Origin: Phreatobacter cathodiphilus
GTDB taxonomy: Bacteria > Pseudomonadota > Alphaproteobacteria > Rhizobiales > Phreatobacteraceae
Length of the DNA: 64,000 bases
NCBI RefSeq assembly: GCF_003008515.1
Contig: NZ_CP027668.1
Coordinates: forward strand, 1,294,001-1,358,000
Direction: 5' to 3'
Below, piece by piece: positions 19,077 through 27,946 of the stretch. The notes under the pieces are model-generated. The model did no database searches and was not told the DNA's origin. It saw only the letters and a program-made list of their open reading frames with translations. Each line of letters begins with the position of its first letter. Position 1 is the stretch's first letter. The position numbers and the translations under genes were made by a program.

Positions 19077-20198
19077 TCAGCCGGCCCTGCGGGCCGCCAG
19101 TGCCGCGCCGTAGGCGGTCAGCACGCCCTCGGCCATGGCGTCGACCGAGAAGCCGGCCTGAATGCGGTCGCGCAGCCGCGCCGCCGTCGCGCGTGTCTCG
19201 TCGGGATCGTCGAGAGCGGCCTCGATGGCGCCGGCCAGCGCCCAGTCACTGCCCGCAGCGACCAGCCTGTCGGCATCGGGTCCGAAGATCTCGCCGATGC
19301 CGCCCACGGCGCTCGCCAGCACTGGTAGGCCCGCCGCGCCCGCCTCGAGGACGACGTAGGGTAGGGATTCCGCGCGCGAGGGAACGACGAGGAGGCGGCC
19401 GCGGGCGAAGGCCTCGCGCGCCGGCAGGGCGCCGGCGAAGGTCACCGCCCCCGACAATCCCGCATCCATCGCCTTCTGCCGGAACAGCCCGGCGTCGGGT
19501 CCGTCGCCGACGATGGTGGCGGTGAGGGCCCGGCCGCGGCCGCGCAGGAGGGCGATGGCGTCGATGAGAACGTCGATGCCCTTGAGGTGCCTGAGCTCGC
19601 CGATGAACAGCAGGTCGGTCGCGTCCTGTCGCAGGGGCACGGCCGCGAACTCCCCTTCGCTGACCCCGTTATGGACCACGCGCACCGTGCCGCGCGGCTT
19701 GCAGACCTTGGCGGCGAAGGCGTTGAGGCCGAACAGGCTCTCGAACAGGAAGAGATCGGTGCGCGCGGCGAGCACCCGTTCGAGGGTCAGGTAGACGAAG
19801 CCCACGGGCGTGCCGCGCGAATAGTGCAGGCTTCCGCCGTGGGGCGTGTAGACCTTCAGCCGCGAGCCGCCGGCGAGGCGCGCGAAGGCGCCGCCCTTGG
19901 ATCCATGGCCGTGGACGACGTCCACCTGCTTGTCGGCGATGAAGCGGGCCACCGCCCGGCCGGCGGACCAGTCGGCGGCGCCCAGTTCGCGGCTCATCGG
20001 CACGCGGGCGAGGCCGAGGGCGAGCGCGGATTTCAGCCCTTCGAAGACGGCGGCCGCCCGGTCTCCGCCGGTGCTGGCGTCGGCGACGATCCCGACGCGG
20101 TGGCCGCGCGCCGCCTGCGCCGCCGCCAGGTCGACGACATGGCGGAACAGGCCGCCGACCGGCGCCCGCATGACGTGGAGGATCGAAAGCTGCTCCAC
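19077..20198 (-). CDS. Glycosyltransferase, GT4-like family
   Basis: The 373-residue GT-B enzyme shows an N-terminal acceptor domain starting with a glycine-rich loop (HVMRAPVGGLFRHVVDL). The C-terminal donor domain has the EX7E pair in ESLPYVVLEAGAAGLPVLA near residue 285. It probably adds one sugar of the repeat unit. The GTG at 20198 is used because the upstream frame overlaps the wza-like gene, whose stop is eight bases away. It belongs to the same minus-strand transcript as the wza-like gene. Confidence 0.87.
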   Translation of the reverse strand: MEQLSILHVMRAPVGGLFRHVVDLAAAQAARGHRVGIVADASTGGDRAAAVFEGLKSALALGLARVPMSRELGAADWSAGRAVARFIADKQVDVVHGHGSKGGAFARLAGGSRLKVYTPHGGSLHYSRGTPVGFVYLTLERVLAARTDLFLFESLFGLNAFAAKVCKPRGTVRVVHNGVSEGEFAAVPLRQDATDLLFIGELRHLKGIDVLIDAIALLRGRGRALTATIVGDGPDAGLFRQKAMDAGLSGAVTFAGALPAREAFARGRLLVVPSRAESLPYVVLEAGAAGLPVLASAVGGIGEIFGPDADRLVAAGSDWALAGAIEAALDDPDETRATAARLRDRIQAGFSVDAMAEGVLTAYGAALAARRAG

Positions 20199-20205
20199 GG
20201 CGGAA

Positions 20206-20829
20206 TCAGAACCAGCGCTCGCGCACCACCACCGTGTCGCCGGGGGCAAGCGGATGGGTCAGGGGCACGTCGGCGCGGTAGAGCTGGCCGTTGATCTTGC
20301 GGGTGACCTCGATGTTCCAGCGGTTGGCGCGCGGCGTGAAGCCGCCGGCGATGGCGATGGCGTTCTGCGCCGTCATGCCGGTGACGAAGGGAAACTGCCC
20401 GCCGGCGGCGACCTCGCCCATGATGAAGAAGGGGCGGTAGGTCTCGACCTCGACCGAGACGCTGGGTTCGCGGATGAAGCCGCCGCGCAGCTTGGCGGCG
20501 ATCTCCCGCGCCAGCACCTCGGTGGAGCGGCCGGCAGCCGGCACCAGACCGATCAGCGGCATCGCGATCGCGCCCGTGGCGTCCACGGCATAGGAATTGG
20601 TGAGGCCCTCCTGGCCGAAGACCACCACCCGCAGGCGGTCGCCCGTGTCGAGGAGATAGGGGCCGCGCGGCATGATCTGCTCATGCGGCACGAGGGTGCC
20701 GCGCGGGTCGACGGGGCCGACCGTACCGCGTGTGGTGTCGACGAGCGTGCCGGGGCCGGCGCCCGGCCGGCCCGCGCAGCCGGCCACGGCCAACGCCGCC
20801 GCCGCAACCAGCAGGATGGAGCGCTTCAC
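20206..20829 (-). CDS. Wza-like polysaccharide export outer-membrane lipoprotein
   Basis: The 207-residue protein has a lipobox (AVAGC, Cys about residue 17). A Poly_export domain follows (YLLDTGDRLRVVVFGQEGLT) with SLBB-like repeats (FFIMGEVAAGGQFPFVTGMT). Such proteins form the outer-membrane exit channel for capsule or exopolysaccharide. It is shorter than E. coli Wza (379 residues), as many rhizobial homologues are. The GTG start has GAGGTG upstream. It is divergent from the wzc-like gene across 158 bases that must hold both promoters. Confidence 0.9.
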   Translation of the reverse strand: MKRSILLVAAAALAVAGCAGRPGAGPGTLVDTTRGTVGPVDPRGTLVPHEQIMPRGPYLLDTGDRLRVVVFGQEGLTNSYAVDATGAIAMPLIGLVPAAGRSTEVLAREIAAKLRGGFIREPSVSVEVETYRPFFIMGEVAAGGQFPFVTGMTAQNAIAIAGGFTPRANRWNIEVTRKINGQLYRADVPLTHPLAPGDTVVVRERWF

Positions 20830-20987
20830 GGCTGCACCTCGATACCTGTCATGCTCATGGGTTTCATCATCGGCCAACGTGGTTAAGAAAGCCTCACCGG
20901 CCACAGCTTCGGGAGGCGGATTAACCCGATGGCAACCCTAATGATTTCTAATCAGTCCCGTGAGCGTCGCATGAAGAAGGTGGCATT

Positions 20988-23111
20988 ATGGGCGGGGCAG
21001 GAGATACGGTACCGGCAGGGCGCGGCAGGGCGTCCCTGATCGACCTCGATCTCGCCGGGCTCGCCCGCGCGGTCTGGGCGGCGCGCCTGTGGATCGCCGT
21101 TCCCACGCTCGTCGCCCTCGGCGGCAGCTTCGCCGCCGTCACCCTGAAGACACCCACCTATCGGTCGGAGGCGCGCATTCTCGTCGAGAACGGCGAGAGC
21201 GCCTTCACCCGCCCCGAGAGCGACCGCTCGGGCGGCGAGCGCGCCGCCATCGATCAGGAGACGGTGCTCAGCCAGGTCCAGCTCATTCTCTCCCGCGACG
21301 TCGCCAAGGCCGTGGCGCAGAAGCTCGATCTCGCCCGCAAGCCGGAATTCGATCCGGCACTGCGCAGCTTCAACCCTGTCAGGCAGGTGCTGATCTTCCT
21401 CGGCCTCGCCGAAAACCCGATGCGCATGACGGCCGAGGAAAGGGTGCTGCGCAGCTATTTCGAGAAGCTGACGGCCTTTCAGGTCGACAAGTCGCGCATC
21501 ATCTCGATCCAGTTCGATTCGCACGATCCGGCGCTCGCCGCCGAGGCGGCCAACATGGTCGCCGCGCAGTTCATCGAGGCGCAGCAGGCGAACAAGCGCA
21601 GCCAGACGCGCAATGCCAGCCAATGGCTCTCCGGTGAGGTCGACGGCCTGCGCCGCAAGGTGGAGGAGGCCGAGGGCCGCGTCGAGAGCTTCCGCGCCCG
21701 CGCCAATCTCTTCGTCGGCTCCAACAACACCAGCCTCACCGCCCAGCAGCTCGCCGAGGTCAACAGCCAGATCGCCGCCGCCCGCGCCCAGCAGTCCGAT
21801 GCCCAGACCCGCGCGCGTCTGCTGCGCGACTTCCTGAGGACGGGCCGACCGATCGAATCGGGCGAGATCCTCAATTCGGAGATCATTCGCCGCCTCAACG
21901 AGCAACGCGCCGCCGTTCTCGCCCAGCTCGCCGAGCAGTCTTCCACGCTCGGCCCGCGTCATCCGCGCATCGCCGAGCTCCAGGCCCAGCGCGTCAATCT
22001 CGACGGACAGATCCGGACCGAGGCCGAAAAGCTCGTGCGGGTGCTGGAGAACGACGCCCGTTTCGCCGGCGCCCGCGTCGAGGCCCTGCAGCAGAACCTC
22101 GATCAGGTGAAGCGCCAGGCCGGGGAGGCGAGCGAGCAGGAGGTGCAGTTGCGCGTGCTGGAGCGCGAGGCGAAGTCGCTGCGCGACCAGCTCGAGACCC
22201 TGCTCGCCCGCTACCGCGACGCTTCCGCCCGCGACACGCTGGCCGCCCTGCCGGCCGACGCCCGCGTCATATCCCGCGCCCTCGTCTCCAACGTTCCGGC
22301 CTTCCCCAAGAAGCTGCCGACCATCCTGGTCGTGACGCTCGGCACCATGCTGCTGGCGATCACCGTCGTCGTGACCCTGGCCCTGCTCGCCGGGGCGCCG
22401 GTGAATGCCGCCGAGGGTTCCGACACGGGGCCGGCGGCCCCCGATCGCCTCCAGGCGGTCGAAGCCCCGCCGCTCGCCGCGGCCGGCGAGCCTTTCATGG
22501 ACGAGGTCGGGCAGCCGCCGGTTCCGGCGACGCCGGACAGCATCGCGGCCCTCGCCCATATGCTGGAGGCGGGGCCGGATGATGCCGGCTGCCGCCGGAC
22601 CCTGGTGATCGCCACCCGCGACGGGCTCGCCGCCTCGGGCGTGGCGCTCGCCCTCGGCCGTGAACTCGCGGCCGGCGGCCGGCGGGTGGTCCTGGTCGAT
22701 CTCGATGAGGAAAACGCCTTCCTCTCCCTCATGGTCGGGCAGGGGGCCGCGGGCCTGTCCGACTTCGCCGCCGGCGCCGCCGGTTTCGGCGACATCATCC
22801 ACACCGATGCGCAATCGGCCTGCCACGTCGTGCCGGCCGGCAATCTCGGCGCTCCGGGCGCCGACATGACCGCCTTCGCGGTCGAGGCGCTGTCGCGGAG
22901 CTACGAGGCCGTCGTGCTGTCCGCCGGCGTCATCCCGGCGGAAGCCGAAACCTTCGACGCCATGGGCGCCATGGCCGGCGATGCGGTGGTCGTCGCCGAG
23001 GGCGAGGCGACGGATCCCGAGGTGCGGGCGGCCCATGACAGGCTGGTGGGTGCCGGGCTGAAGCCGGTGGTGGTGATGCTGGCGACCGCCGACGAGATGG
23101 TCGCCGCCTGA
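20988..23111 (+). CDS. Wzc/GumC-like chain-length determinant with degenerate tyrosine-kinase domain
   Basis: The 707-residue protein has an N-terminal Wzz domain with a first membrane helix (about 30-50) and long periplasmic coiled coils (about 190-400). A GNVR-type region and second helix follow (about 430-465), then a cytoplasmic BY-kinase-like domain (from about 535). The usual P-loop GxGKS/T is absent, and the position reads IATRDGLAASGVALALG. The Walker A' stretch VVLVDLDEEN is kept. No C-terminal tyrosine cluster is present. It probably sets polymer length with the Wza-like protein but without autophosphorylation. Confidence 0.87.
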   Translation: MGGAGDTVPAGRGRASLIDLDLAGLARAVWAARLWIAVPTLVALGGSFAAVTLKTPTYRSEARILVENGESAFTRPESDRSGGERAAIDQETVLSQVQLILSRDVAKAVAQKLDLARKPEFDPALRSFNPVRQVLIFLGLAENPMRMTAEERVLRSYFEKLTAFQVDKSRIISIQFDSHDPALAAEAANMVAAQFIEAQQANKRSQTRNASQWLSGEVDGLRRKVEEAEGRVESFRARANLFVGSNNTSLTAQQLAEVNSQIAAARAQQSDAQTRARLLRDFLRTGRPIESGEILNSEIIRRLNEQRAAVLAQLAEQSSTLGPRHPRIAELQAQRVNLDGQIRTEAEKLVRVLENDARFAGARVEALQQNLDQVKRQAGEASEQEVQLRVLEREAKSLRDQLETLLARYRDASARDTLAALPADARVISRALVSNVPAFPKKLPTILVVTLGTMLLAITVVVTLALLAGAPVNAAEGSDTGPAAPDRLQAVEAPPLAAAGEPFMDEVGQPPVPATPDSIAALAHMLEAGPDDAGCRRTLVIATRDGLAASGVALALGRELAAGGRRVVLVDLDEENAFLSLMVGQGAAGLSDFAAGAAGFGDIIHTDAQSACHVVPAGNLGAPGADMTAFAVEALSRSYEAVVLSAGVIPAEAETFDAMGAMAGDAVVVAEGEATDPEVRAAHDRLVGAGLKPVVVMLATADEMVAA

Positions 23112-23256
23112 GAGGATTGATCGCGTCGGAGAGGCGCCTGCGGCGATCGGATACCGCGTCTTTTGGGCGACCCTCCCGAGCGGAGCGTCGTGCTCAATCC
23201 GCCGCCGGCGAATGACCACCGCGATAGTGCGGTCGGCCGGCGGTACCGCGGCCAGG

Positions 23257-23285
23257 TTGCAGAGTGGTTAGAAGTCAGGATTATG
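23257..23285 (+). promoter_or_regulatory. Candidate promoter for the methyltransferase gene
   Basis: TTGCAG (23257-23262) and ATTATG (23280-23285) are separated by 17 bases in an unusually AT-rich stretch directly before the methyltransferase gene. The assignment is by eye only. Confidence 0.3.
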
Positions 23286-23324
23286 GAGCGCAAAAATTAG
23301 GCAGCAAAAAATGGGAGGTTAACG

Positions 23325-24392
23325 ATGGCATTCGGGCTGGAGCGGATGATGCCCATCCTGCGTTGTCCGTGGTCGGGCGAGGCACTTACCCGCCAGTCCG
23401 ACGAGTTGGTCTCCCCGAGCGGTCACCGGTATCCGATCATCAACGGCAAGCCGGTTTTGGTGCGGCACATCCGCGGCCTGCATGTCACCCCGCCGGACCC
23501 CGCGCACATCTCCCGAACGATCGACGAGTTCTCGGTGGACAGCAGCTACGCGGGCCCCGTGCTCAACCTCGGCTCCGGCAACGTGCCTTCGTCAGACCCA
23601 AGGGTGATATCCCTCGACATCTTGCCGGCCGAGAACGTTGATCTGGTCGCAGAGGCGGAGAACCTGCCCTTCGCCACCGGCACTTTCGGACTCGTCTGCT
23701 CGGGAGCCGTCTTTGAGCACGTTCACAACCCGCTGGCCGCCGCGGCGGAGGTGCGCCGCGTTTTGCGCGATCAGGGCAGCTTCTATATCGATACGGCCTT
23801 CCTGCAAGGCTACCACGGCTTCCCGAGCCACTTCTTCAACATGACAGCACAGGCGGTCGAGACCTATCTCGTCGGCGACTTCGTTCTCGAGCACTCCGTC
23901 GTGCCCGACAGCGGCTCCCCCACCATGGCCGTTTCGATGCTTCTCCGGCGCTACCTCGATGCGCTTGGGGCGGCCGAGCGGTATCGGCTCGAGCAGATGA
24001 CCGTCGCCGAAGCGCTCGCCGCGATGGACGCCGGCCGGGTGTCGGCGGACATGACCGAGCACGACCGCCGCTCTCTCGCGGCCTCCCTGGTCGTCGTCGG
24101 CCGAAAACCCAATGGCTACGACGGCCCGCGCGAACCCGTGGCCGAGCACATCGTCCGCGACTACTACGCGGCGCGGGCGCTGGTCATCGCCCGACACCAC
24201 GAGTGCGATTTCTATCGGCACAAGACGAGCGCCCGCGATGTTCCGGCCTACGGGCAGCTTTACCAAGCGCTGGCGGCCGGGGCGGTGATGAACCCGCTGT
24301 CGGAGGACTCCTTCACGCGGGCGACGGAGCAACTGAACGCGGAGGAGCGGCGGCTTCGCAGGATCCGAGACCGGCTGGTAGCGGGGCTTTGA
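23325..24392 (+). CDS. SAM-dependent methyltransferase with Trm112-like N-terminus
   Basis: The 355-residue protein starts with a short Trm112-like segment (ILRCPWSGEALTRQ ... YPIINGKPVLV). A class I methyltransferase fold follows, with motif I as VLNLGSGN (near residue 80) and the acidic strand VISLDILPAEN. The AEXLPFATGTF stretch ends motif II and VFEHVHNP is the catalytic loop. The remaining 150 residues are helical and of unknown role. The substrate is probably a glycan or lipid-linked sugar, given the neighbours. GGGAGG precedes the ATG, and the leader is strikingly AT-rich for this genome, hinting at transfer. Confidence 0.8.
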   Translation: MAFGLERMMPILRCPWSGEALTRQSDELVSPSGHRYPIINGKPVLVRHIRGLHVTPPDPAHISRTIDEFSVDSSYAGPVLNLGSGNVPSSDPRVISLDILPAENVDLVAEAENLPFATGTFGLVCSGAVFEHVHNPLAAAAEVRRVLRDQGSFYIDTAFLQGYHGFPSHFFNMTAQAVETYLVGDFVLEHSVVPDSGSPTMAVSMLLRRYLDALGAAERYRLEQMTVAEALAAMDAGRVSADMTEHDRRSLAASLVVVGRKPNGYDGPREPVAEHIVRDYYAARALVIARHHECDFYRHKTSARDVPAYGQLYQALAAGAVMNPLSEDSFTRATEQLNAEERRLRRIRDRLVAGL

Positions 24393-24588
24393 GCGCACCG
24401 GGGCCGACGCCCGCCGACGTTGTCTCGAAAAGCCTCTTTACACGCTTGGACAGCTTTCGGCCATCGTTACTCAGCGTCGAACCGGTCTGACGAGAAGACG
24501 AGGGCGTCAAAGAAGTCTCAAGACATCATCGGCAATGTTTCTGGCAGGAAACCCGCAGAAGCGCGGGACTGCACGGGAGGGCGAGAGC

Positions 24589-25644
24589 ATGAGCGATCTC
24601 AGGATGAACGTCTTCAAGGCCGGCCTGGAGGCGCTCTACCTGACCAAAGCCCATCGGCTGATGCGCCCCTATGTCGGCGGTGTCGGCGCCGTCCTCATGC
24701 TCCACCACGTCCGCCCGGCCCGGCAGCAGGATTTTGCGCCCAACGCCCTGCTCGAGGTGACGCCGGACTATCTCGACGGCGTCGTCGAGCGCGTCCGCGC
24801 CAACGGCTTCGACATCGTGACCATGGACGAGGCCCATGACCGTCTCGTCGCGGGGGAGGAGGGCCGGCCCTTCGTCACCTTCACCTTCGACGACGGCTAC
24901 CGCGACAATGCGGAATATGCCTATCCCGTGCTGAAGAAACACGGCGTACCCTTCACCATCTATCTGCCGACCTCCTTCATGGACCACGAGGGCGAGCTCT
25001 GGTGGCTGGTGCTGGAACACACCATCCGCAACGAGCAGACGGTGACGGCGACGATCGCCGGCGAGACCGTGCAGCTCGACTGCTCGACGCCCCAGCGCAA
25101 GCGTGAGGCGTTTCACCGGATCTACTGGTTGCTGCGCTCGCTCCCCGAGACGGAGCTGCGCGCCTGCGTCCGTGACCTTGCCGGCCGCCACGGCTTCGAT
25201 TTCCGCAGCACCTGCCGCGACCTCTGCATGACCTGGGACGAGGTGCGGGCGCTCGGCACCGATGCGCTCGTCACCTACGGCGCTCATACGGTCGACCATC
25301 TCATGCTGGCGAAATTCCCCGAGGAGACGGTGCGGCGGGAGATGAGCGTGTCGCGCCAGCGCATCGAGGCCGAACTCGGCCGCAAGATCGAGCATTTCGC
25401 CTATCCGGTCGGCGATCCGACCTCGGCCGGTCCCCGCGAATTCTCGATCGCCCGCGAACTCGGCTTCAAGACCGCGGTGACGACCCGGCCCGGCCTCCTG
25501 TTCCCCGAGCACCGCGACCACCTCACCGCATTGCCGCGTGTCTCGCTCAACGGCCATTTCCAATCGATGCGCTATGTCGACGTGCTGCTCTCGGGCGCTG
25601 CCTTCGCCGTTTTCAACAGGTTTCGGCGGGTCAATGCGGCCTGA
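24589..25644 (+). CDS. Polysaccharide deacetylase family protein
   Basis: The 351-residue protein has the NodB-homology domain: FTFDDGYRDNAEYAYPVLKK near residue 100 supplies the catalytic Asp and metal-binding Asp, and TYGAHTVDH near residue 225 supplies the HxxxH metal pair. It removes N- or O-acetyl groups from glycans. No signal peptide or membrane helix is evident, so it may act in the cytoplasm on lipid-linked precursors or be exported by an unseen route. GGGAGG precedes the ATG. It closes the polysaccharide locus. Confidence 0.88.
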   Translation: MSDLRMNVFKAGLEALYLTKAHRLMRPYVGGVGAVLMLHHVRPARQQDFAPNALLEVTPDYLDGVVERVRANGFDIVTMDEAHDRLVAGEEGRPFVTFTFDDGYRDNAEYAYPVLKKHGVPFTIYLPTSFMDHEGELWWLVLEHTIRNEQTVTATIAGETVQLDCSTPQRKREAFHRIYWLLRSLPETELRACVRDLAGRHGFDFRSTCRDLCMTWDEVRALGTDALVTYGAHTVDHLMLAKFPEETVRREMSVSRQRIEAELGRKIEHFAYPVGDPTSAGPREFSIARELGFKTAVTTRPGLLFPEHRDHLTALPRVSLNGHFQSMRYVDVLLSGAAFAVFNRFRRVNAA

Positions 25645-25752
25645 TCGGCCTGTTCCCGTAAATTCCGCCGCGCCCCCGTCGCGAGAAGGCCTGAATCAGA
25701 TAGTTTGTGCTGGCTGACCCGCTCCCCGCGGATCAACCATCATGATCGGCCG

Positions 25753-27021
25753 ATGTCAGAAGCCACCGGAACACGACCCTTCTCCGCTTTCGAATGGATG
25801 CTCTCGCTGCGCTACCTCCGGGCGCGCCGCAAGGAGGGCTTCATCTCGGTCATCGCCGGGTTCTCCTTCATCGGCATCATGCTGGGGGTGGCCACGCTCA
25901 TCATCGTCATGGCGGTGATGAACGGCTTCCGGAAGGAGCTGCTCGGCAAGATTCTCGGCGTCCAGGGCCACATGGTGCTCCAGCCCATCGACACGCCTCT
26001 GACGGACTATGCCGAGGTGGCCCAGAGGCTGATGCGCATCCAGGGCGTCCGCCTCGCGGCCCCGGTCATCGAGGGCCAGGCGCTGGCCTCCTCCGCCTTC
26101 AATGCCGGCGGCGCCATCGTGCGCGGCATGCGCGCCGAGGACCTGCGCCGCCTTCCGCTGATCTCCACCAACATCAAGCAGGGCGGGCTCGAGGATTTCG
26201 ACACCAGCGAGGGCGTGATGGTGGGCCAGCGCCTCGCCAACCAGCTCTCGCTCCGCCTCGGCGACAGCCTCACCCTCGTCTCGCCGAAGGGTTCGTCCAC
26301 GCCCATGGGCATGACGCCGCGGATCAAGGCCTATCCGATCGTGGCGATCTTCGAGGTGGGCATGACGGAATATGATTCCGCCTTCGTCTTCATGCCCTTC
26401 ACCGAGGCACAGGCCTATTTCAACCGCGAGGGCGATGCCTCCTCCATCGAGGTCTACACCGATAACGCCGACCGCATCGAAGAGTACCGGCGACGGGTCT
26501 CGGAGGGGGTCGAGCGGCCGGTCTTCATCGTCGACTGGCGACAGCGCAACGCCACCTTCTTCTCGGCCCTGCAGGTCGAGCGCAACGTCATGTTCATGAT
26601 CCTGACGCTGATCGTCTTCGTCGCGGCGCTGAACATCATCTCCGGCCTCATCATGCTGGTGAAGGACAAGGGGCGCGACATCGCGATCCTCAGGACCATG
26701 GGCGCGACGCGCGGCGCGGTGATGCGCATCTTCCTCATCACCGGCGCCTCCATCGGCGTGGTCGGCACCATCGCCGGCTTCATCCTCGGCGTCGTCGTCT
26801 GCCTGAACATCGAGAAGATCCAGGAATTCGTCTCCTGGGCGACGGGCACCACGCTCTGGGATCCGACGGTGCGCTTCCTCACCCAGATCCCCGCCGACAT
26901 GTCGACGGGCGAGACGCTGACCGTGCTGGTCATGGCGCTGGTCCTCTCCCTGCTCGCCACCCTCTACCCGTCCTGGCGGGCGGCCAAGCTCGATCCGGTC
27001 GAGGCGCTGCGCTATGAGTGA
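25753..27021 (+). CDS. lolC: Lipoprotein-releasing ABC transporter permease LolC/LolE
   Basis: The 422-residue inner-membrane protein has one N-terminal helix ([20 protein letters not shown]), a large periplasmic domain (about 70-275) and three C-terminal FtsX-type helices. It releases outer-membrane lipoproteins from the inner membrane to LolA. Alphaproteobacteria generally have one LolC/E-type permease that forms a homodimer, as seen here. It overlaps lolD by eight bases, confirming a joint operon. Its clients would include BamE and the Wza-like lipoprotein in this window. Confidence 0.95.
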   Translation: MSEATGTRPFSAFEWMLSLRYLRARRKEGFISVIAGFSFIGIMLGVATLIIVMAVMNGFRKELLGKILGVQGHMVLQPIDTPLTDYAEVAQRLMRIQGVRLAAPVIEGQALASSAFNAGGAIVRGMRAEDLRRLPLISTNIKQGGLEDFDTSEGVMVGQRLANQLSLRLGDSLTLVSPKGSSTPMGMTPRIKAYPIVAIFEVGMTEYDSAFVFMPFTEAQAYFNREGDASSIEVYTDNADRIEEYRRRVSEGVERPVFIVDWRQRNATFFSALQVERNVMFMILTLIVFVAALNIISGLIMLVKDKGRDIAILRTMGATRGAVMRIFLITGASIGVVGTIAGFILGVVVCLNIEKIQEFVSWATGTTLWDPTVRFLTQIPADMSTGETLTVLVMALVLSLLATLYPSWRAAKLDPVEALRYE

Positions 27022-27742
27022 TGTCGTGACCGCCGAAGCCGCCGTGGCCGCCCCCGCCGGCGAGGAAGCCCCCGTCCTGTGGATGGAGAAAGTCGAGCGC
27101 CGCTATGCGGAAGCCGGCGCGCCGCTGGAAATCCTCAAAGGCGCCGACTTCGCCATCTGGCCCGGCGAGACCGTGGCGCTGATCGCGCCCTCCGGCACCG
27201 GCAAATCCACGCTCCTGCATCTCGCCGGCCTGCTCGAAGCCCCCGATGGCGGCGAGGTCTATATCAGCGGGCAGGCGACCTCGAAGCTCGCCGACAAGGA
27301 GCGCACCCGCATCCGCCGGCTGGAGATCGGCTTCGTCTACCAGTTCCACCACCTCCTGCCCGAGTTCTCGGCCCTGGAGAACGTCATCCTGCCGCAGATG
27401 ATCCGGGGGCTGACCTACAAGGAAGCCAAGGACCGCGCGAGCGAGCTCCTGACCTATCTCGGCCTCGGCGAGCGCCAGACGCACCGGCCGGCCGAAATGT
27501 CCGGCGGCGAGCAGCAGCGCGTCGCCATCGCACGCGCCGTCGCCAACGCCCCGCGGCTCCTTCTGGCGGACGAACCCACGGGCAATCTCGACCCGAAGAC
27601 CGCCGACCACGTCTTCTCCGCGCTCGGGCAACTGGTGCGCGCCTCGCGGCTGGCGGCCGTCGTCGCCACCCACAACATGGACCTCGCCGGCCGCATGGAC
27701 CGGCGGGTGACCATCCGCGACGGGCTCATCGTCGAGCTCTAG
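27014..27742 (+). CDS. lolD: Lipoprotein-releasing ABC transporter ATP-binding protein LolD
   Basis: The 242-residue ATPase has Walker [13 protein letters not shown] (near residue 60), the LolD-type loop [18 protein letters not shown], the signature [14 protein letters not shown] and Walker [14 protein letters not shown]. It powers lipoprotein extraction by LolC. The start overlaps the lolC end. Immediately after its stop lie a CtrA-like site and two LexA boxes that control the next transcript. Confidence 0.96.
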   Translation: MSDVVTAEAAVAAPAGEEAPVLWMEKVERRYAEAGAPLEILKGADFAIWPGETVALIAPSGTGKSTLLHLAGLLEAPDGGEVYISGQATSKLADKERTRIRRLEIGFVYQFHHLLPEFSALENVILPQMIRGLTYKEAKDRASELLTYLGLGERQTHRPAEMSGGEQQRVAIARAVANAPRLLLADEPTGNLDPKTADHVFSALGQLVRASRLAAVVATHNMDLAGRMDRRVTIRDGLIVEL

Positions 27743-27745
27743 CGA

Positions 27746-27760
27746 TTAACCTTCCGGTAA
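27746..27760 (+). promoter_or_regulatory. Near-match to a CtrA-binding site
   Basis: TTAA, seven bases, then GTAA (27746-27760) differs by one base from the CtrA consensus TTAA-N7-TTAA. It lies just upstream of the twin LexA boxes. A one-mismatch site can occur by chance. Confidence 0.25.
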
Positions 27761-27768
27761 CTCCGATC

Positions 27769-27783
27769 GTTCCGAGTTTGTTC
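27769..27783 (+). promoter_or_regulatory. LexA (SOS) box 1
   Basis: The site is a perfect GTTC-N7-GTTC direct repeat (27769-27772 and 27780-27783), the operator recognised by alphaproteobacterial LexA. Its second half forms part of a possible -35 (TTGTTC, 27778-27783) for the downstream microprotein. Confidence 0.82.
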
Positions 27784-27799
27784 TCGTGGATTGCGAGTG

Positions 27800-27814
27800 G
27801 AACAAAAAAGGAAC
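27800..27814 (+). promoter_or_regulatory. LexA (SOS) box 2
   Basis: GAAC-N7-GAAC (27800-27803 and 27811-27814) is the same operator on the other strand. It is centred 31 bases, about three helical turns, from box 1. It would overlap the -10 region and transcription start, so LexA bound here should block the promoter. Confidence 0.82.
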
Positions 27815-27850
27815 ATGATGTCCTGGCTTTCGGAAACGCGGGAGGACATC

Positions 27851-27946
27851 ATGATCCGCAGCTTCATCGAAGACGCAGCCGCCCTTGTCGCCCTCGGGCT
27901 CTTCACCGGCATGATCACCGTCTGGGCGCAGGCGCTTCAGGGGTAG
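27851..27946 (+). CDS. SOS-controlled single-pass membrane microprotein (SidA-like by context)
   Basis: The 31-residue protein MIRSFIEDAAALVALGLFTG followed by MITVWAQALQG has a short amphipathic start and one hydrophobic helix (residues 9-27). GGGAGG sits six bases before the ATG. An in-frame upstream ATG at 27815 would give 43 residues but lies at the predicted transcription start. Two perfect LexA boxes lie directly upstream. Caulobacter's SidA is a 29-residue LexA-controlled inner-membrane protein that blocks division through FtsW. Size, topology and control match here, but sequence homology has not been tested. The gene overlaps the convergent Imm50-like gene by ten bases and precedes dnaE. 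Confidence 0.72.
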   Translation: MIRSFIEDAAALVALGLFTGMITVWAQALQG

